From: Candidatus Fimimorpha excrementavium
Lineage (GTDB): Bacteria > Bacillota > Clostridia > Lachnospirales > Lachnospiraceae
Length of the DNA: 64,000 bases
Direction of reading: 5' to 3'
Assembly: GCA_018710785.1 (NCBI GenBank)
Contig: DVJD01000045.1
Coordinates: forward strand, 19,350-83,349
The first letter of the stretch is position 1. Each line of letters begins with the position of its first letter. A program made the position numbers and the translations under genes. Below the pieces are notes generated by a model. The model saw nothing but the letters and a program-made list of their open reading frames with translations, searched no databases and had not been told where the DNA came from. Shown here piece by piece: positions 17,325 through 24,926 of the stretch.

Positions 17325-18116
17325 TTGAGCGATAGAGACATTAAAGGCAGAATTTTTGATATCCAGAGGTATTCGGTCCATGACGGCCGGGGGATCCGTA
17401 CCATTGTGTTTTTAAAGGGATGTATTCTTCGCTGCCGCTGGTGCTGCAATCCCGAATCACAGCGCTTCGACATTGAAACCATGATGGTGGAGGGAAAACC
17501 CAAGGTGATGGGAAGAGATGTCACGGTGGGAGAAGTGATGGAGGTTGTGGAAAAGGACAGGCCGTATTATAAAAGGAGCGGCGGCGGTCTGACGCTGTCA
17601 GGAGGCGAAAGCTTATGTCAGCCGGATTTTGCAAGGGCGCTTTTGAAAACCAGCAAAGAAATGGGGATCAATACGGCGTTGGAGAGCACAGCCTGTGCCA
17701 AATACGAAGTGATTGAACGTATCCTTCCGTATTTGGATACCTATCTGATGGATATCAAACATGTAAATACCGAAAAACATAAAAAGTTTACAGGCCAGTC
17801 CAATCAGCTGATTATGGAAAATGCAAGAAAGGTGGCGGAATCCGGACAGACGGAACTAATCATCCGTGTACCTGTGATTCCGACATTCAATGCGACGCCG
17901 GAAGAGATTAAGGCTATTGCATCCTTTGCCGCCACCCTTCCGGGGGTGCGCAGGCTGCACTTGCTTCCATACCATCGGCTGGGCCAGGATAAATACGACC
18001 GTCTGGGAAGAGAGTATACCATGCGGGACATTGTTCCCATGGAACAGGAGTATGTGGAAATGCTTCTGGATACTGCAGTAAAAGCTTCCGGACTGGAGTG
18101 CCAGATCGGCGGCTGA
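17325..18116 (+). CDS. Glycyl-radical enzyme activase (radical SAM)
   Basis: The 263-residue radical SAM protein uses S-adenosylmethionine and a [4Fe-4S] cluster to place the radical on Gly821 of the neighbouring dehydratase. The cluster motif is C33-x3-C37-x2-C40 (GCILRCRWC), followed by the SAM-binding GG(E) region LTLSGGES. It lacks the Cys-rich ferredoxin-like insert found in activases of choline lyase and of clostridial glycerol dehydratase, so it is built more like pyruvate formate-lyase activase (~246 aa). The start is TTG with GGAGGTCAAAAA upstream. It is co-transcribed with the dehydratase. Pairing with that enzyme is inferred from adjacency. Confidence 0.93.
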   Translation: MSDRDIKGRIFDIQRYSVHDGRGIRTIVFLKGCILRCRWCCNPESQRFDIETMMVEGKPKVMGRDVTVGEVMEVVEKDRPYYKRSGGGLTLSGGESLCQPDFARALLKTSKEMGINTALESTACAKYEVIERILPYLDTYLMDIKHVNTEKHKKFTGQSNQLIMENARKVAESGQTELIIRVPVIPTFNATPEEIKAIASFAATLPGVRRLHLLPYHRLGQDKYDRLGREYTMRDIVPMEQEYVEMLLDTAVKASGLECQIGG

Positions 18117-18138
18117 CAACATGGAAATGGGGAAGACA

Positions 18139-18519
18139 ATGGATATCAAAAATATGCTGGAAGGACAGGATGATAAGCTGCGTATTGTGCAGGAACTGGT
18201 TCCGGGGCGGCAGGTTACACTGGCACATATCATTGCGGCACCGGATGAAGTACTTTATCAGAAACTGGGGCTGAATCCGGATATTGATTATTCTAAATCG
18301 GCTATAGGAATTGTCACCATGAGTCCGGCCGAGACGGCGATTATAGCCGCTGATCTTGCAACAAAGTCGGCGGGAGTGGAGTTGGGATTTGTGGACCGGT
18401 TCAGTGGAACGCTGATCATTACAGGCAGCGTTTCAGAGGTGGAGGCGGCCATGCATGCGCTGATGAATTATGTCAGTGATACGCTTCACTTCACGGTTTG
18501 CCAGATTACAAGAACGTAA
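18139..18519 (+). CDS. BMC shell protein, circularly permuted EutS/PduU type
   Basis: The 126-residue protein has a single BMC domain in the permuted order seen in EutS and PduU. It matches EutS along its length: IVQELVPGRQVTLAHIIAAP, GIVTMSPAETAIIAADLA, VELGFVDRFSGTLIITGSV. Such hexamers form a minor shell tile with a beta-barrel plug over the pore. An ATG at 18121 is in frame, but the ATG at 18139 has GGGGAAG at good distance. It follows the activase closely and is separated by ~240 bp and a second promoter from the other shell genes. A residual ~13-residue N-terminal extension (MDIKNMLEGQDDK) is longer than in E. coli EutS. Confidence 0.9.
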   Translation: MDIKNMLEGQDDKLRIVQELVPGRQVTLAHIIAAPDEVLYQKLGLNPDIDYSKSAIGIVTMSPAETAIIAADLATKSAGVELGFVDRFSGTLIITGSVSEVEAAMHALMNYVSDTLHFTVCQITRT

Positions 18520-18558
18520 TCAAGCCCTGCATTGATGCAGGAGATCAGGCGGATGTTT

Positions 18559-19023
18559 ATGAAAAAAATAGTATTAATCGGCCGCAGCGAAAGCGGAAAA
18601 ACGACGCTGACGCAGGCTCTTAAAGGAGAAAAGATCTCCTATCATAAAACGCAGTATGTCAATTACTTCGATGTTATCATTGATACACCGGGGGAATACG
18701 CAGAGACGAAATCTCTGGGAGCCGCTCTGGCGCTTTATACATATGAGGCGGATATTGTGGGGCTGCTGATAGCGGCGACAGAGCCATATTCCTTGTTTCC
18801 GCCCTGTGTCACATGTATGGCTAATCGTGAGGTGATCGGAATTATTACCAAGGTGGATCATCCGAAGGCTGATGCGGCACAGGCGGAGAGGTGGCTTCGC
18901 CTCTCCGGATGTCAAAAGATTTTCCGCGTTAACTCCAAAAACGGGGAAGGCGTATCGGATATTTTGGAATATCTGAGGGAGGACGGCGACGTCATGCCGT
19001 GGGAAAAAGAAAAAATATCTTAA
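18559..19023 (+). CDS. EutP/PduV-like small GTPase
   Basis: This 154-residue P-loop protein belongs to the EutP/PduV family found in many microcompartment loci. The Walker A motif GRSESGKTT is at residues ~7-15, the switch II-like region reads DVIIDTPGEY, and the G4-like motif TKVDHP. PduV has been linked to compartment movement or placement and EutP has been reported to have kinase activity; which applies here is unknown. Upstream in-frame ATGs at 18532 and 18553 are less likely because the P-loop strand begins immediately at MKKIVLIG. It ends the first BMC operon; no clear terminator follows before promoter 2. Confidence 0.88.
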   Translation: MKKIVLIGRSESGKTTLTQALKGEKISYHKTQYVNYFDVIIDTPGEYAETKSLGAALALYTYEADIVGLLIAATEPYSLFPPCVTCMANREVIGIITKVDHPKADAAQAERWLRLSGCQKIFRVNSKNGEGVSDILEYLREDGDVMPWEKEKIS

Positions 19024-19057
19024 AAAAGTGATAAAACCACAGGTTGGTCATGAAATG

Positions 19058-19082
19058 CATAAAAAAACAACAAAAAACCACA
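19058..19082 (+). promoter_or_regulatory. A-rich CCACA element upstream of BMC promoter 2
   Basis: CAT plus seven As, CAAC, then AAAAAACCACA. The layout and the distance to the -35 box (54 bp) match the element at 14569-14592. A partial further copy (CATAAAACAACAAAGAG) sits at 19113-19129, immediately before the -35 box. Confidence 0.5.
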
Positions 19083-19131
19083 TAAAATACCGAAAAAAGA
19101 AAATGAGTTGTGCATAAAACAACAAAGAGTA

Positions 19132-19160
19132 TTGACTTGTTATGTGGGTTGTATTATAAT
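19132..19160 (+). promoter_or_regulatory. Promoter 2 of the microcompartment locus
   Basis: TTGACT (19132-19137), a 17-bp spacer and TATAAT (19155-19160). It should drive the long unit from the aldolase to the iron alcohol dehydrogenase, which ends at the terminator at 30364. Confidence 0.85.
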
Positions 19161-19195
19161 GCAGACATGGTACCAAAATCAAAAAAATAGAGTAA

Positions 19196-19249
19196 CATCC
19201 GACAGCTGTGGTGCATGATAACATGTCGGATGAGCCCTGTCGCATAGGG
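19196..19249 (+). other. Structured 5' leader of the main BMC operon
   Basis: CATCCGACA (19196-19204) pairs perfectly with TGTCGGATG (19224-19232), and CCCT (19235-19238) can pair with AGGG (19246-19249) just before the Shine-Dalgarno. No U-run follows, so it is not a terminator. It may stabilise the mRNA or control translation of the aldolase. Confidence 0.5.
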
Positions 19250-19264
19250 AAGATTGGAGGAAAA

Positions 19265-20068
19265 ATGGTTAACGAGTACGAAATCAAAAAAGAGATTTGT
19301 GACATTGGTAAGAGAATCTGGCAGAGAGGCATGGTTGCGGCAAACGACGGTAATATTTCTGTAAAACTGAATGACAATGAGTTTTTATGTACACCGACAG
19401 GTGTGTCCAAGGGCTTTATGACACCGGAATTTATCTGTAAAGTTGACCGTGACGGAAATGTGATTCAGGCAAATGCTGGCTTCAAGCCTTCTTCTGAGAT
19501 TAAAATGCATATGAGAGTATATCAGAAGAGACCAGATGTCAATGCGGTGGTACATGCACATCCTCTGTATGCAACATCCTTCGCCATCGCTGGTATTCCG
19601 CTGACACAGCCGATTATGCCGGAAGCAGTTATCGCTCTGGGATGTGTTCCGCTGGCAAAATACGGAAGACCTTCCACAAATGAGATTCCGGATTCTATCG
19701 AAGAGTATCTGCCATATTTTGATTCTGTTCTGCTGGCTAACCACGGAGCACTGACATTCTCTGATTCTCTGCTGAATGCATACCATAAGATGGAATCTAC
19801 AGAATTCTACGCACAGCTGCTGTATCAGTCCAAGATGCTGGGCGGACCAAAGGAATTCACACCGGAGCAGGTTGAAGATTTGTATGAGATTCGCCGTAAA
19901 TTCGGCCTTCCCGGAAAGCATCCGGCAAATGTATGTGTAGCAGCCAAGGAAGGCAAGAAGGGTTGCCATGCTTGTGACGGAACCTGCAAGAGCAGTACAG
20001 CAAATGCTTCTGATGCAGAACTGGTAGCTGCTATCACAAAGAAAGTTATGGAAGCTTTGAATAAATAA
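19265..20068 (+). CDS. fucA: Class II aldolase (fuculose/rhamnulose-1-phosphate type) with BMC targeting tail
   Basis: This zinc aldolase should cleave L-fuculose 1-phosphate (and possibly rhamnulose 1-phosphate) to dihydroxyacetone phosphate and L-lactaldehyde. Zinc ligands are His97 and His99 (VVHAHPLYAT) and His160 (LANHGAL); the catalytic glutamate lies in SSEIKMHM, matching SSEWRFH of E. coli FucA. The protein has 267 residues against ~215 in E. coli: the extra ~50 C-terminal residues hold a small Cys cluster (CHACDGTC) and then an amphipathic helix DAELVAAITKKVMEALNK, a typical encapsulation peptide. The ATG follows GATTGGAGGAAAA. First gene of the main operon. Rhamnulose versus fuculose preference cannot be decided from sequence. 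Confidence 0.9.
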   Translation: MVNEYEIKKEICDIGKRIWQRGMVAANDGNISVKLNDNEFLCTPTGVSKGFMTPEFICKVDRDGNVIQANAGFKPSSEIKMHMRVYQKRPDVNAVVHAHPLYATSFAIAGIPLTQPIMPEAVIALGCVPLAKYGRPSTNEIPDSIEEYLPYFDSVLLANHGALTFSDSLLNAYHKMESTEFYAQLLYQSKMLGGPKEFTPEQVEDLYEIRRKFGLPGKHPANVCVAAKEGKKGCHACDGTCKSSTANASDAELVAAITKKVMEALNK

Positions 20069-20102
20069 AGATTGGAAAACGGAAAAGAAAGCAGGTAGAT
20101 TC

Positions 20103-21500
20103 ATGGCAGTAAATGAACAGATGGTTCAGGACATTGTAAAAGAAGTCATGGCTAAGATGCAGCTTCAAAAGGATGAACCGACTGGAAAACAGCTGGGGAT
20201 TTTCGATAATATGAACGAGGCCATTGCCGCAGCGAAGGAAGCCCAGAAGGTCATCCGCAATATGTCTATGGATCAGAGAGAACAGATTATTACCAATATC
20301 CGCAGAAAAACAAAGGAAAATGCGGAGATGCTGGCTCGTATGGCTGTGGAAGAAACGGGTATGGGGAATGTCCCGCATAAGATTCTGAAGCACCAGCTCC
20401 TGGCTGAAAAGACACCGGGTACGGAAGATATCGTAACAGAGGCCTGGTCCGGAGACAGAGGCCTGACATTGATTGAAATGGGACCGTTTGGTGTGATTGG
20501 AGCGATTACACCGACCACCAATCCGAGTGAAACCATTCTGTGTAATGCGATCGGGATGATTGCAGCAGGAAATACGGTTGTGTTCAATGCTCACCCGAGA
20601 GCAATCAAAACTTCTAATTTTGCAGTGAATCTGATTAATGAGGCTTCTCTGGAAGCGGGCGGACCGGAAAATGTGGCTTGCTCCCTGAAACATCCGACGA
20701 TGGAGTCCAGTGACATTATGATGAGCCATAAGGATATTCAGCTGATTGCTGCCACAGGCGGTCCGGGTGTGGTGACCGCGGTTCTTTCTTCCGGAAGAAG
20801 AGGAATCGGAGCAGGAGCTGGAAATCCTCCGGCATTGGTGGATGAGACTGCTGATATCAGAAAAGCGGCTCAGGATATTGTAAACGGATGTACTTTTGAC
20901 AATAACCTGCCGTGCATCGCGGAAAAGGAAGTGGTTGCTGTTTCCTCCGTTGTGGATGAATTGATGGACTACATGGTTAAGGAACAGGGATGCTACCTGG
21001 CTTCCAAAGAAGAACAGGACAAGCTGATCGCCACAGTTCTGACACCAAAGGGCGCGCTGAACCGTGACTGTGTCGGCCGTGATGCCAAGACGCTTCTCGG
21101 TATGATCGGCGTGACGGTTCCGGATAATATTCGCTGCATCATCTTTGAGGGAGAAAAAGAAAATCCGCTGATTTCCAAAGAACTTATGATGCCGATTCTG
21201 GGTATTGTGAGAGCGAAGGATTTTGATGATGCGCTGGAACAGGCAGTATGGCTGGAACACGGAAACAGACATTCCGCCCATATTCATTCAAAAAATATAG
21301 ATAATATCACACGTTATGCGAAAGCGATCGACACAGCGATTTTGGTTAAAAATGCGCCGTCCTATGCGGCACTGGGCTTTGGCGGAGAGGGCTTCTGTAC
21401 CTTTACCATTGCAAGCCGTACCGGGGAAGGCCTGACAAGCGCCAGAACATTTACAAAGAAGAGACGCTGTGTTATGGCCGACAGCTTATGCATTCGTTAA
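20103..21500 (+). CDS. pduP: CoA-acylating propionaldehyde dehydrogenase, PduP-like
   Basis: The 465-residue enzyme oxidises propanal with NAD+ and CoA to propionyl-CoA. The catalytic cysteine is Cys271 in FDNNLPCIAEKEV; the cofactor region GVIGAITPTTNPSETI and the ATGGPGVV loop are typical of EutE/PduP. Residues 1-20 (VNEQMVQDIVKEVMAKMQ) form an amphipathic helix followed by a short polar linker, the classic PduP encapsulation peptide, so the enzyme acts in the compartment lumen. It lies 34 bp after the aldolase and 18 bp before the zinc alcohol dehydrogenase. EutE-type acetaldehyde activity is an alternative, but the diol dehydratase makes propanal the expected substrate. Confidence 0.95.
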   Translation: MAVNEQMVQDIVKEVMAKMQLQKDEPTGKQLGIFDNMNEAIAAAKEAQKVIRNMSMDQREQIITNIRRKTKENAEMLARMAVEETGMGNVPHKILKHQLLAEKTPGTEDIVTEAWSGDRGLTLIEMGPFGVIGAITPTTNPSETILCNAIGMIAAGNTVVFNAHPRAIKTSNFAVNLINEASLEAGGPENVACSLKHPTMESSDIMMSHKDIQLIAATGGPGVVTAVLSSGRRGIGAGAGNPPALVDETADIRKAAQDIVNGCTFDNNLPCIAEKEVVAVSSVVDELMDYMVKEQGCYLASKEEQDKLIATVLTPKGALNRDCVGRDAKTLLGMIGVTVPDNIRCIIFEGEKENPLISKELMMPILGIVRAKDFDDALEQAVWLEHGNRHSAHIHSKNIDNITRYAKAIDTAILVKNAPSYAALGFGGEGFCTFTIASRTGEGLTSARTFTKKRRCVMADSLCIR

Positions 21501-21518
21501 TTAGGAGGATGGCATATC

Positions 21519-22730
21519 ATGGATACGAATTTAAATATTGAAGAGATTGTAAAACAGGTGTTGGCCGGAATGAGCGGACAGGCAGAAAAAGCGGCTCCAA
21601 AGGCTCCGGCAGCCTCCGCCGCAGCGATTCCGAAGACAGCGAGAGTGGCGATGCTGACATCTCTAGAGCACTATGACATCAAAGAATATCCGATCCCGGA
21701 AGTAGGGGATGATGATATTCTCGTGAAAGTAGAAGGATGCGGTATCTGCGGTACCGATGCCCATGAATTCAAGAGAGATCCATTCGGTCTGATTCCGGTT
21801 GTTCTGGGACATGAAGGTACCGGCGAGATCGTAAAGATGGGCAAGAACGTGAAGAAGGACAGCGCAGGCAAGGATCTTCACCTGGGAGATAAGGTTGTTA
21901 CCTGTATGATTTTCAAGGATGATCCGGAAATCACCATGTTTGACCTGAATAAGCAGAATGTGGGCGGAGCTGATGTATACGGTCTGCTCCCGGATGATGA
22001 CATTCATTTCAATGGATGGTTTTCCGATTACCTTCTGATCCGCGGCGGATCCACCGTATTTAACGTAAGCGATCTGGATTTGAACTCCAGAATTCTGATT
22101 GAGCCTTGTGCAGTACTGGTTCACGCTGTGGAGAGAGCAAAGACAACAGGAATCTTAAGATTCAACAGCCGTGTGGCTGTACAGGGATGCGGCCCGATCG
22201 GTCTAATTTGTATCGCTGTTCTGCGCACAATGGGTGTGGAAAACATCGTGGCGATAGACGGAGAAGAGAAGAGATTGGAATTCGCCAAGAGAATGGGTGC
22301 AGGAAATACGGTCAATTTCAAGGATTACAAGGGTATCGAAAACCTGGTCGGCGCTGTTAAGGAGGCGTTCGGCGGCCATCTGGCTGACTTCGCGTTCCAG
22401 TGTACCGGATCTCCGGTGGCTCACTCCAATATCTACAAATTTATCCGCAACGGCGGCGGTCTCTGTGAATTGGGCTTTTTCATCAATGGCGGAGATGCCA
22501 CGATTAATCCTCACTTCGACATCTGCTCCAAGGAAATCACAACAGTAGGTTCCTGGGTATATACACTGAGAGACTACGCGACGACATTTGATTTCCTTAA
22601 GAGAGCCAAGGGAATCGGCCTTCCGATGGACGAGCTGATTACACACAGGTTCCCGCTGGATCAGATCAATGAGGCGCATCAGACGAATCTGAGGATGGAA
22701 GGTCTGAAGATTGCCATCATCAACGAATAA
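21519..22730 (+). CDS. Zinc-binding medium-chain alcohol dehydrogenase with BMC targeting peptide
   Basis: The 403-residue MDR protein has an N-terminal amphipathic helix (NIEEIVKQVLAGM) joined by an Ala/Pro linker to an alcohol dehydrogenase of the sorbitol/threonine dehydrogenase type. Catalytic zinc ligands are in CGICGTDAHEF and LGHEGTGE; the Rossmann motif is VQGCGPIGLICI. The lobe that carries four structural-zinc cysteines in many MDR enzymes lacks them here (CMIFKDDPEITMFDL). In this context the likely reaction is NADH-dependent reduction of L-lactaldehyde to 1,2-propanediol in the lumen, bridging the aldolase and dehydratase; this is inferred. Propanal reduction is an alternative but is better explained by the iron alcohol dehydrogenase downstream. 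Confidence 0.85.
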   Translation: MDTNLNIEEIVKQVLAGMSGQAEKAAPKAPAASAAAIPKTARVAMLTSLEHYDIKEYPIPEVGDDDILVKVEGCGICGTDAHEFKRDPFGLIPVVLGHEGTGEIVKMGKNVKKDSAGKDLHLGDKVVTCMIFKDDPEITMFDLNKQNVGGADVYGLLPDDDIHFNGWFSDYLLIRGGSTVFNVSDLDLNSRILIEPCAVLVHAVERAKTTGILRFNSRVAVQGCGPIGLICIAVLRTMGVENIVAIDGEEKRLEFAKRMGAGNTVNFKDYKGIENLVGAVKEAFGGHLADFAFQCTGSPVAHSNIYKFIRNGGGLCELGFFINGGDATINPHFDICSKEITTVGSWVYTLRDYATTFDFLKRAKGIGLPMDELITHRFPLDQINEAHQTNLRMEGLKIAIINE

Positions 22731-22755
22731 CGTACGGGAGTAAAGGAGAAGTTCT

Positions 22756-23070
22756 ATGGCTCAGGCAGTAGGAATGTTGGAAGTGTTCGGGTTGGTCGCA
22801 GCGTTTGCAGCCGGTGATGCAGGATGCAAGGCAGCCAATGTTGTGATGGAGCCCTTTGATAAAAACAAGCCGGCCAATGCAGACTCTCTTCCAGTACCGT
22901 TGATCGTGATGGTAAAGTTTCGCGGCAGTGTGGAAGATGTGAGAGCTGCTGTGGAAGCTGGTGCAGAAGCGGCGAATCGGGTTTCTGGTGTGGTGACCCA
23001 ATATGTCATTGCCAGACCGGAGCCGGATACAGAGAAGATGCTTCATTTGAAAGCATTTGATAAAGATTAA
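22756..23070 (+). CDS. BMC-H shell protein with altered pore loop
   Basis: The 104-residue protein is a single BMC domain: AVGMLEVFGLVAAFAAGDAGCKAANVVMEP, then IVMVKFRGSVEDVRAAVEAG and VTQYVIARPEPD. Hexamers of this fold tile the shell facets. Where the neighbouring shell proteins carry the short pore loop EKIGSGL, this one has a longer polar stretch (DKNKPANADSLPVP), so its pore should differ in size or charge. The ATG at 22756 has AAAGGAGAAGTTCT upstream. It stands first of four BMC-H genes in the operon. Domain assignment is firm; pore behaviour is inferred. Confidence 0.88.
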   Translation: MAQAVGMLEVFGLVAAFAAGDAGCKAANVVMEPFDKNKPANADSLPVPLIVMVKFRGSVEDVRAAVEAGAEAANRVSGVVTQYVIARPEPDTEKMLHLKAFDKD

Positions 23071-23160
23071 AAAATATGATAGGATAAATGAAGACGAAAC
23101 AGTTGATCCGTCATACATAAATAGAAGGATGGCAGGACGCCAATACAGGAGGAAAGAACA

Positions 23161-23439
23161 ATGACAATGCAGTCTTTAGGAATGGTAGAAACAAGAGGCC
23201 TTACAGCAGCAATCGAGGCAGCAGATGCAATGGTTAAGGCAGCTGAGGTGACACTGGTAGGCACAGAAAAGATCGGTTCCGGTCTTGTGACAGTAATGGT
23301 TCGCGGCGATGTAGGCGCTGTAAAGGCAGCCACAGAAGCAGGCAGCAGCGCAGCATCCAGACTGGGCGAGCTGGTAGCTGTACACGTGATTCCAAGACCA
23401 CACAATGATGTAGAGAAGATTCTTCCGGTAATCAAATAA
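23161..23439 (+). CDS. BMC-H shell protein, PduA/PduJ-like
   Basis: The 92-residue canonical BMC-H protein reads [20 protein letters not shown], pore loop [19 protein letters not shown] and C-terminal [16 protein letters not shown]. It should be a major facet protein whose pore (KIGSGL) lets small polar substrates such as 1,2-propanediol through, as shown for PduA. By my residue comparison it differs from the BMC-H at 23826 at ~15 of 92 positions. The ATG follows ACAGGAGGAAAGAACA. Confidence 0.95.
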   Translation: MTMQSLGMVETRGLTAAIEAADAMVKAAEVTLVGTEKIGSGLVTVMVRGDVGAVKAATEAGSSAASRLGELVAVHVIPRPHNDVEKILPVIK

Positions 23440-23476
23440 TTCGTTTCTGAAAAAATAGCAGCGGAAGGAAACAGAT

Positions 23477-23776
23477 ATGGGTAAAGCATACGGTTTTGTG
23501 GAAATTTCCGGTGTGACAGGGACCATCGACGCGTTGGATCTGATGCTGAAGACCGCCGATGTGGAGTTCGTGACATGGGAACGGAAGTTGGGCGGCAGAC
23601 TGGTGACAGTAATTATCCAGGGGGATGTTTCGGCGGTGACACAAGCTGTCGAAACAGCAGTTGCCCGTGGTAAAATTAAGCCGGTGGCCCATCTGGTAAT
23701 AGCGAGCCCCCATGAGGAGACGGTGAAAATGGTGGAAATGAGCCGTGACCGTCTGAGAAAACAGGGGCGTATCTGA
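23477..23776 (+). CDS. BMC-H shell protein, divergent
   Basis: This 99-residue BMC-H protein (AYGFVEISGVTGTIDALDLM, RLVTVIIQGDVSAVTQAVET, HLVIASPHEETVKMVEM) diverges from the PduA-like pair flanking it. The pore loop is RKLGGRL, with an arginine where the others have KIGSGL, so the pore is probably narrower and more positive. It ends in a basic tail (RDRLRKQGRI). Start ATG behind GCGGAAGGAAACAGAT. The role as a minor, possibly anion-selective tile is inferred from the pore residues. Confidence 0.9.
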   Translation: MGKAYGFVEISGVTGTIDALDLMLKTADVEFVTWERKLGGRLVTVIIQGDVSAVTQAVETAVARGKIKPVAHLVIASPHEETVKMVEMSRDRLRKQGRI

Positions 23777-23825
23777 TAACGTGCAGGTTTGCAAATGAAA
23801 TATGTATATATAGGAGGATCATACA

Positions 23826-24104
23826 ATGGCACAGGAAGCATTAGGAATGGTGGAAACAAGAGGACTGGTTGCATCAATTGAAGCAGCAGATGCTATGTTA
23901 AAGGCAGCCAATGTTGCATTGGTAGGTACAGAAAAGATCGGTTCCGGTCTTGTAACTGTAATGGTTCGCGGCGATGTAGGTGCCGTTAAGGCTTCTGTAG
24001 AAGCTGGTTCGGAAAGCGCATCCAGACTGGGCGAACTGGTAGCTACACATGTAATCCCAAGACCGCACAATGATGTGGAAAAGATTCTGCCGCAGATTAA
24101 ATAA
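23826..24104 (+). CDS. BMC-H shell protein, PduA/PduJ-like
   Basis: The 92-residue canonical BMC-H protein is a close paralogue of the one at 23161, with the same pore loop [19 protein letters not shown] and C-terminal [15 protein letters not shown]. Together they correspond to the PduA/PduJ pair of other propanediol compartments. The ATG has ATAGGAGGATCATACA upstream. The 95-bp gap to the next gene contains a possible GC-rich hairpin (GGAGGCGG with CCGCCCT) of unknown role. Confidence 0.95.
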   Translation: MAQEALGMVETRGLVASIEAADAMLKAANVALVGTEKIGSGLVTVMVRGDVGAVKASVEAGSESASRLGELVATHVIPRPHNDVEKILPQIK

Positions 24105-24199
24105 TAGGCGCAGAGCATAAGGACGAATCGGACGGAGGCGGAAATTTCTGTCTCCGCCCTGAGGCGTCAGGCACAGGTGAAATGATAGAGGAAAAGTAG

Positions 24200-24850
24200 G
24201 TGTATCCTTTGAATAATATTGAAGAAATTACAAGATTAGTGGTGGAAGCGCTGGAAGAAAGAAAGCATTCTGCCCATGGATTTGTAGTACCGATCGGTGT
24301 ATCCGCAAGACACATTCACCTGACGCAGGAACATGTGGAAGTGCTGTTTGGAAAAGGCTATCAGCTGACAAAGAAAAAGGATCTTATGGGTGGTCAGTTT
24401 GCATCCAACGAATGTGTGACAATCGTCGGGCTGAAGCTGCGTGCGATTGAGAATGTCCGTGTGCTGGGACCGGTGCGCAAGCAGTCCCAGGTGGAGATTT
24501 CCGCTACCGATGCGATCAAATTGGGAATTAAGGCACCGGTTCGCGAGTCCGGCAATCTGGCTGGTTCCGCACCGATTGCGGTGGTGGGCCCCAAGGGTGT
24601 CCTTTACCTGGAAGAGGGATGCATCATCGCCAAGAGACATATTCATATGTCCCCGGCGGATGCAGCGGCAGCTGGTGTGCATGACGGAGATATCGTATCC
24701 GTGAAAGCAGACAATGAACGAGGAACCATCTTTAATGAAGTTCTGATTCGCGTAAATGACAGCTATACACTGGAAATGCATATTGATACAGATGAGGCCA
24801 ATGCGGCAAAGATTGCAACCGGTCAGACGGTTATGATTATGCCACAGTGA
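24200..24850 (+). CDS. pduL: Phosphate propanoyltransferase PduL
   Basis: PduL moves the propionyl group from CoA to phosphate, recycling CoA inside the compartment and giving propionyl phosphate for ATP formation by a kinase that is not in this window. The 216-residue protein has two PduL domains; zinc-binding histidines lie in VSARHIHLTQEH and IIAKRHIHMSPADA. Residues ~4-20 (LNNIEEITRLVVEALEERK) form an amphipathic helix that serves as an encapsulation peptide. The GTG at 24200 has GAGGAAAAGTAG before it; a TTG at 24209 is an alternative start. Confidence 0.95.
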   Translation: MYPLNNIEEITRLVVEALEERKHSAHGFVVPIGVSARHIHLTQEHVEVLFGKGYQLTKKKDLMGGQFASNECVTIVGLKLRAIENVRVLGPVRKQSQVEISATDAIKLGIKAPVRESGNLAGSAPIAVVGPKGVLYLEEGCIIAKRHIHMSPADAAAAGVHDGDIVSVKADNERGTIFNEVLIRVNDSYTLEMHIDTDEANAAKIATGQTVMIMPQ

Positions 24851-24926
24851 CTGTCTGGACCGATAGGCAGATGACGAGGCGTCAGGAAAATTTGATCAAC
24901 AAAAAGATTTGGCGGAGGGGAAAATC

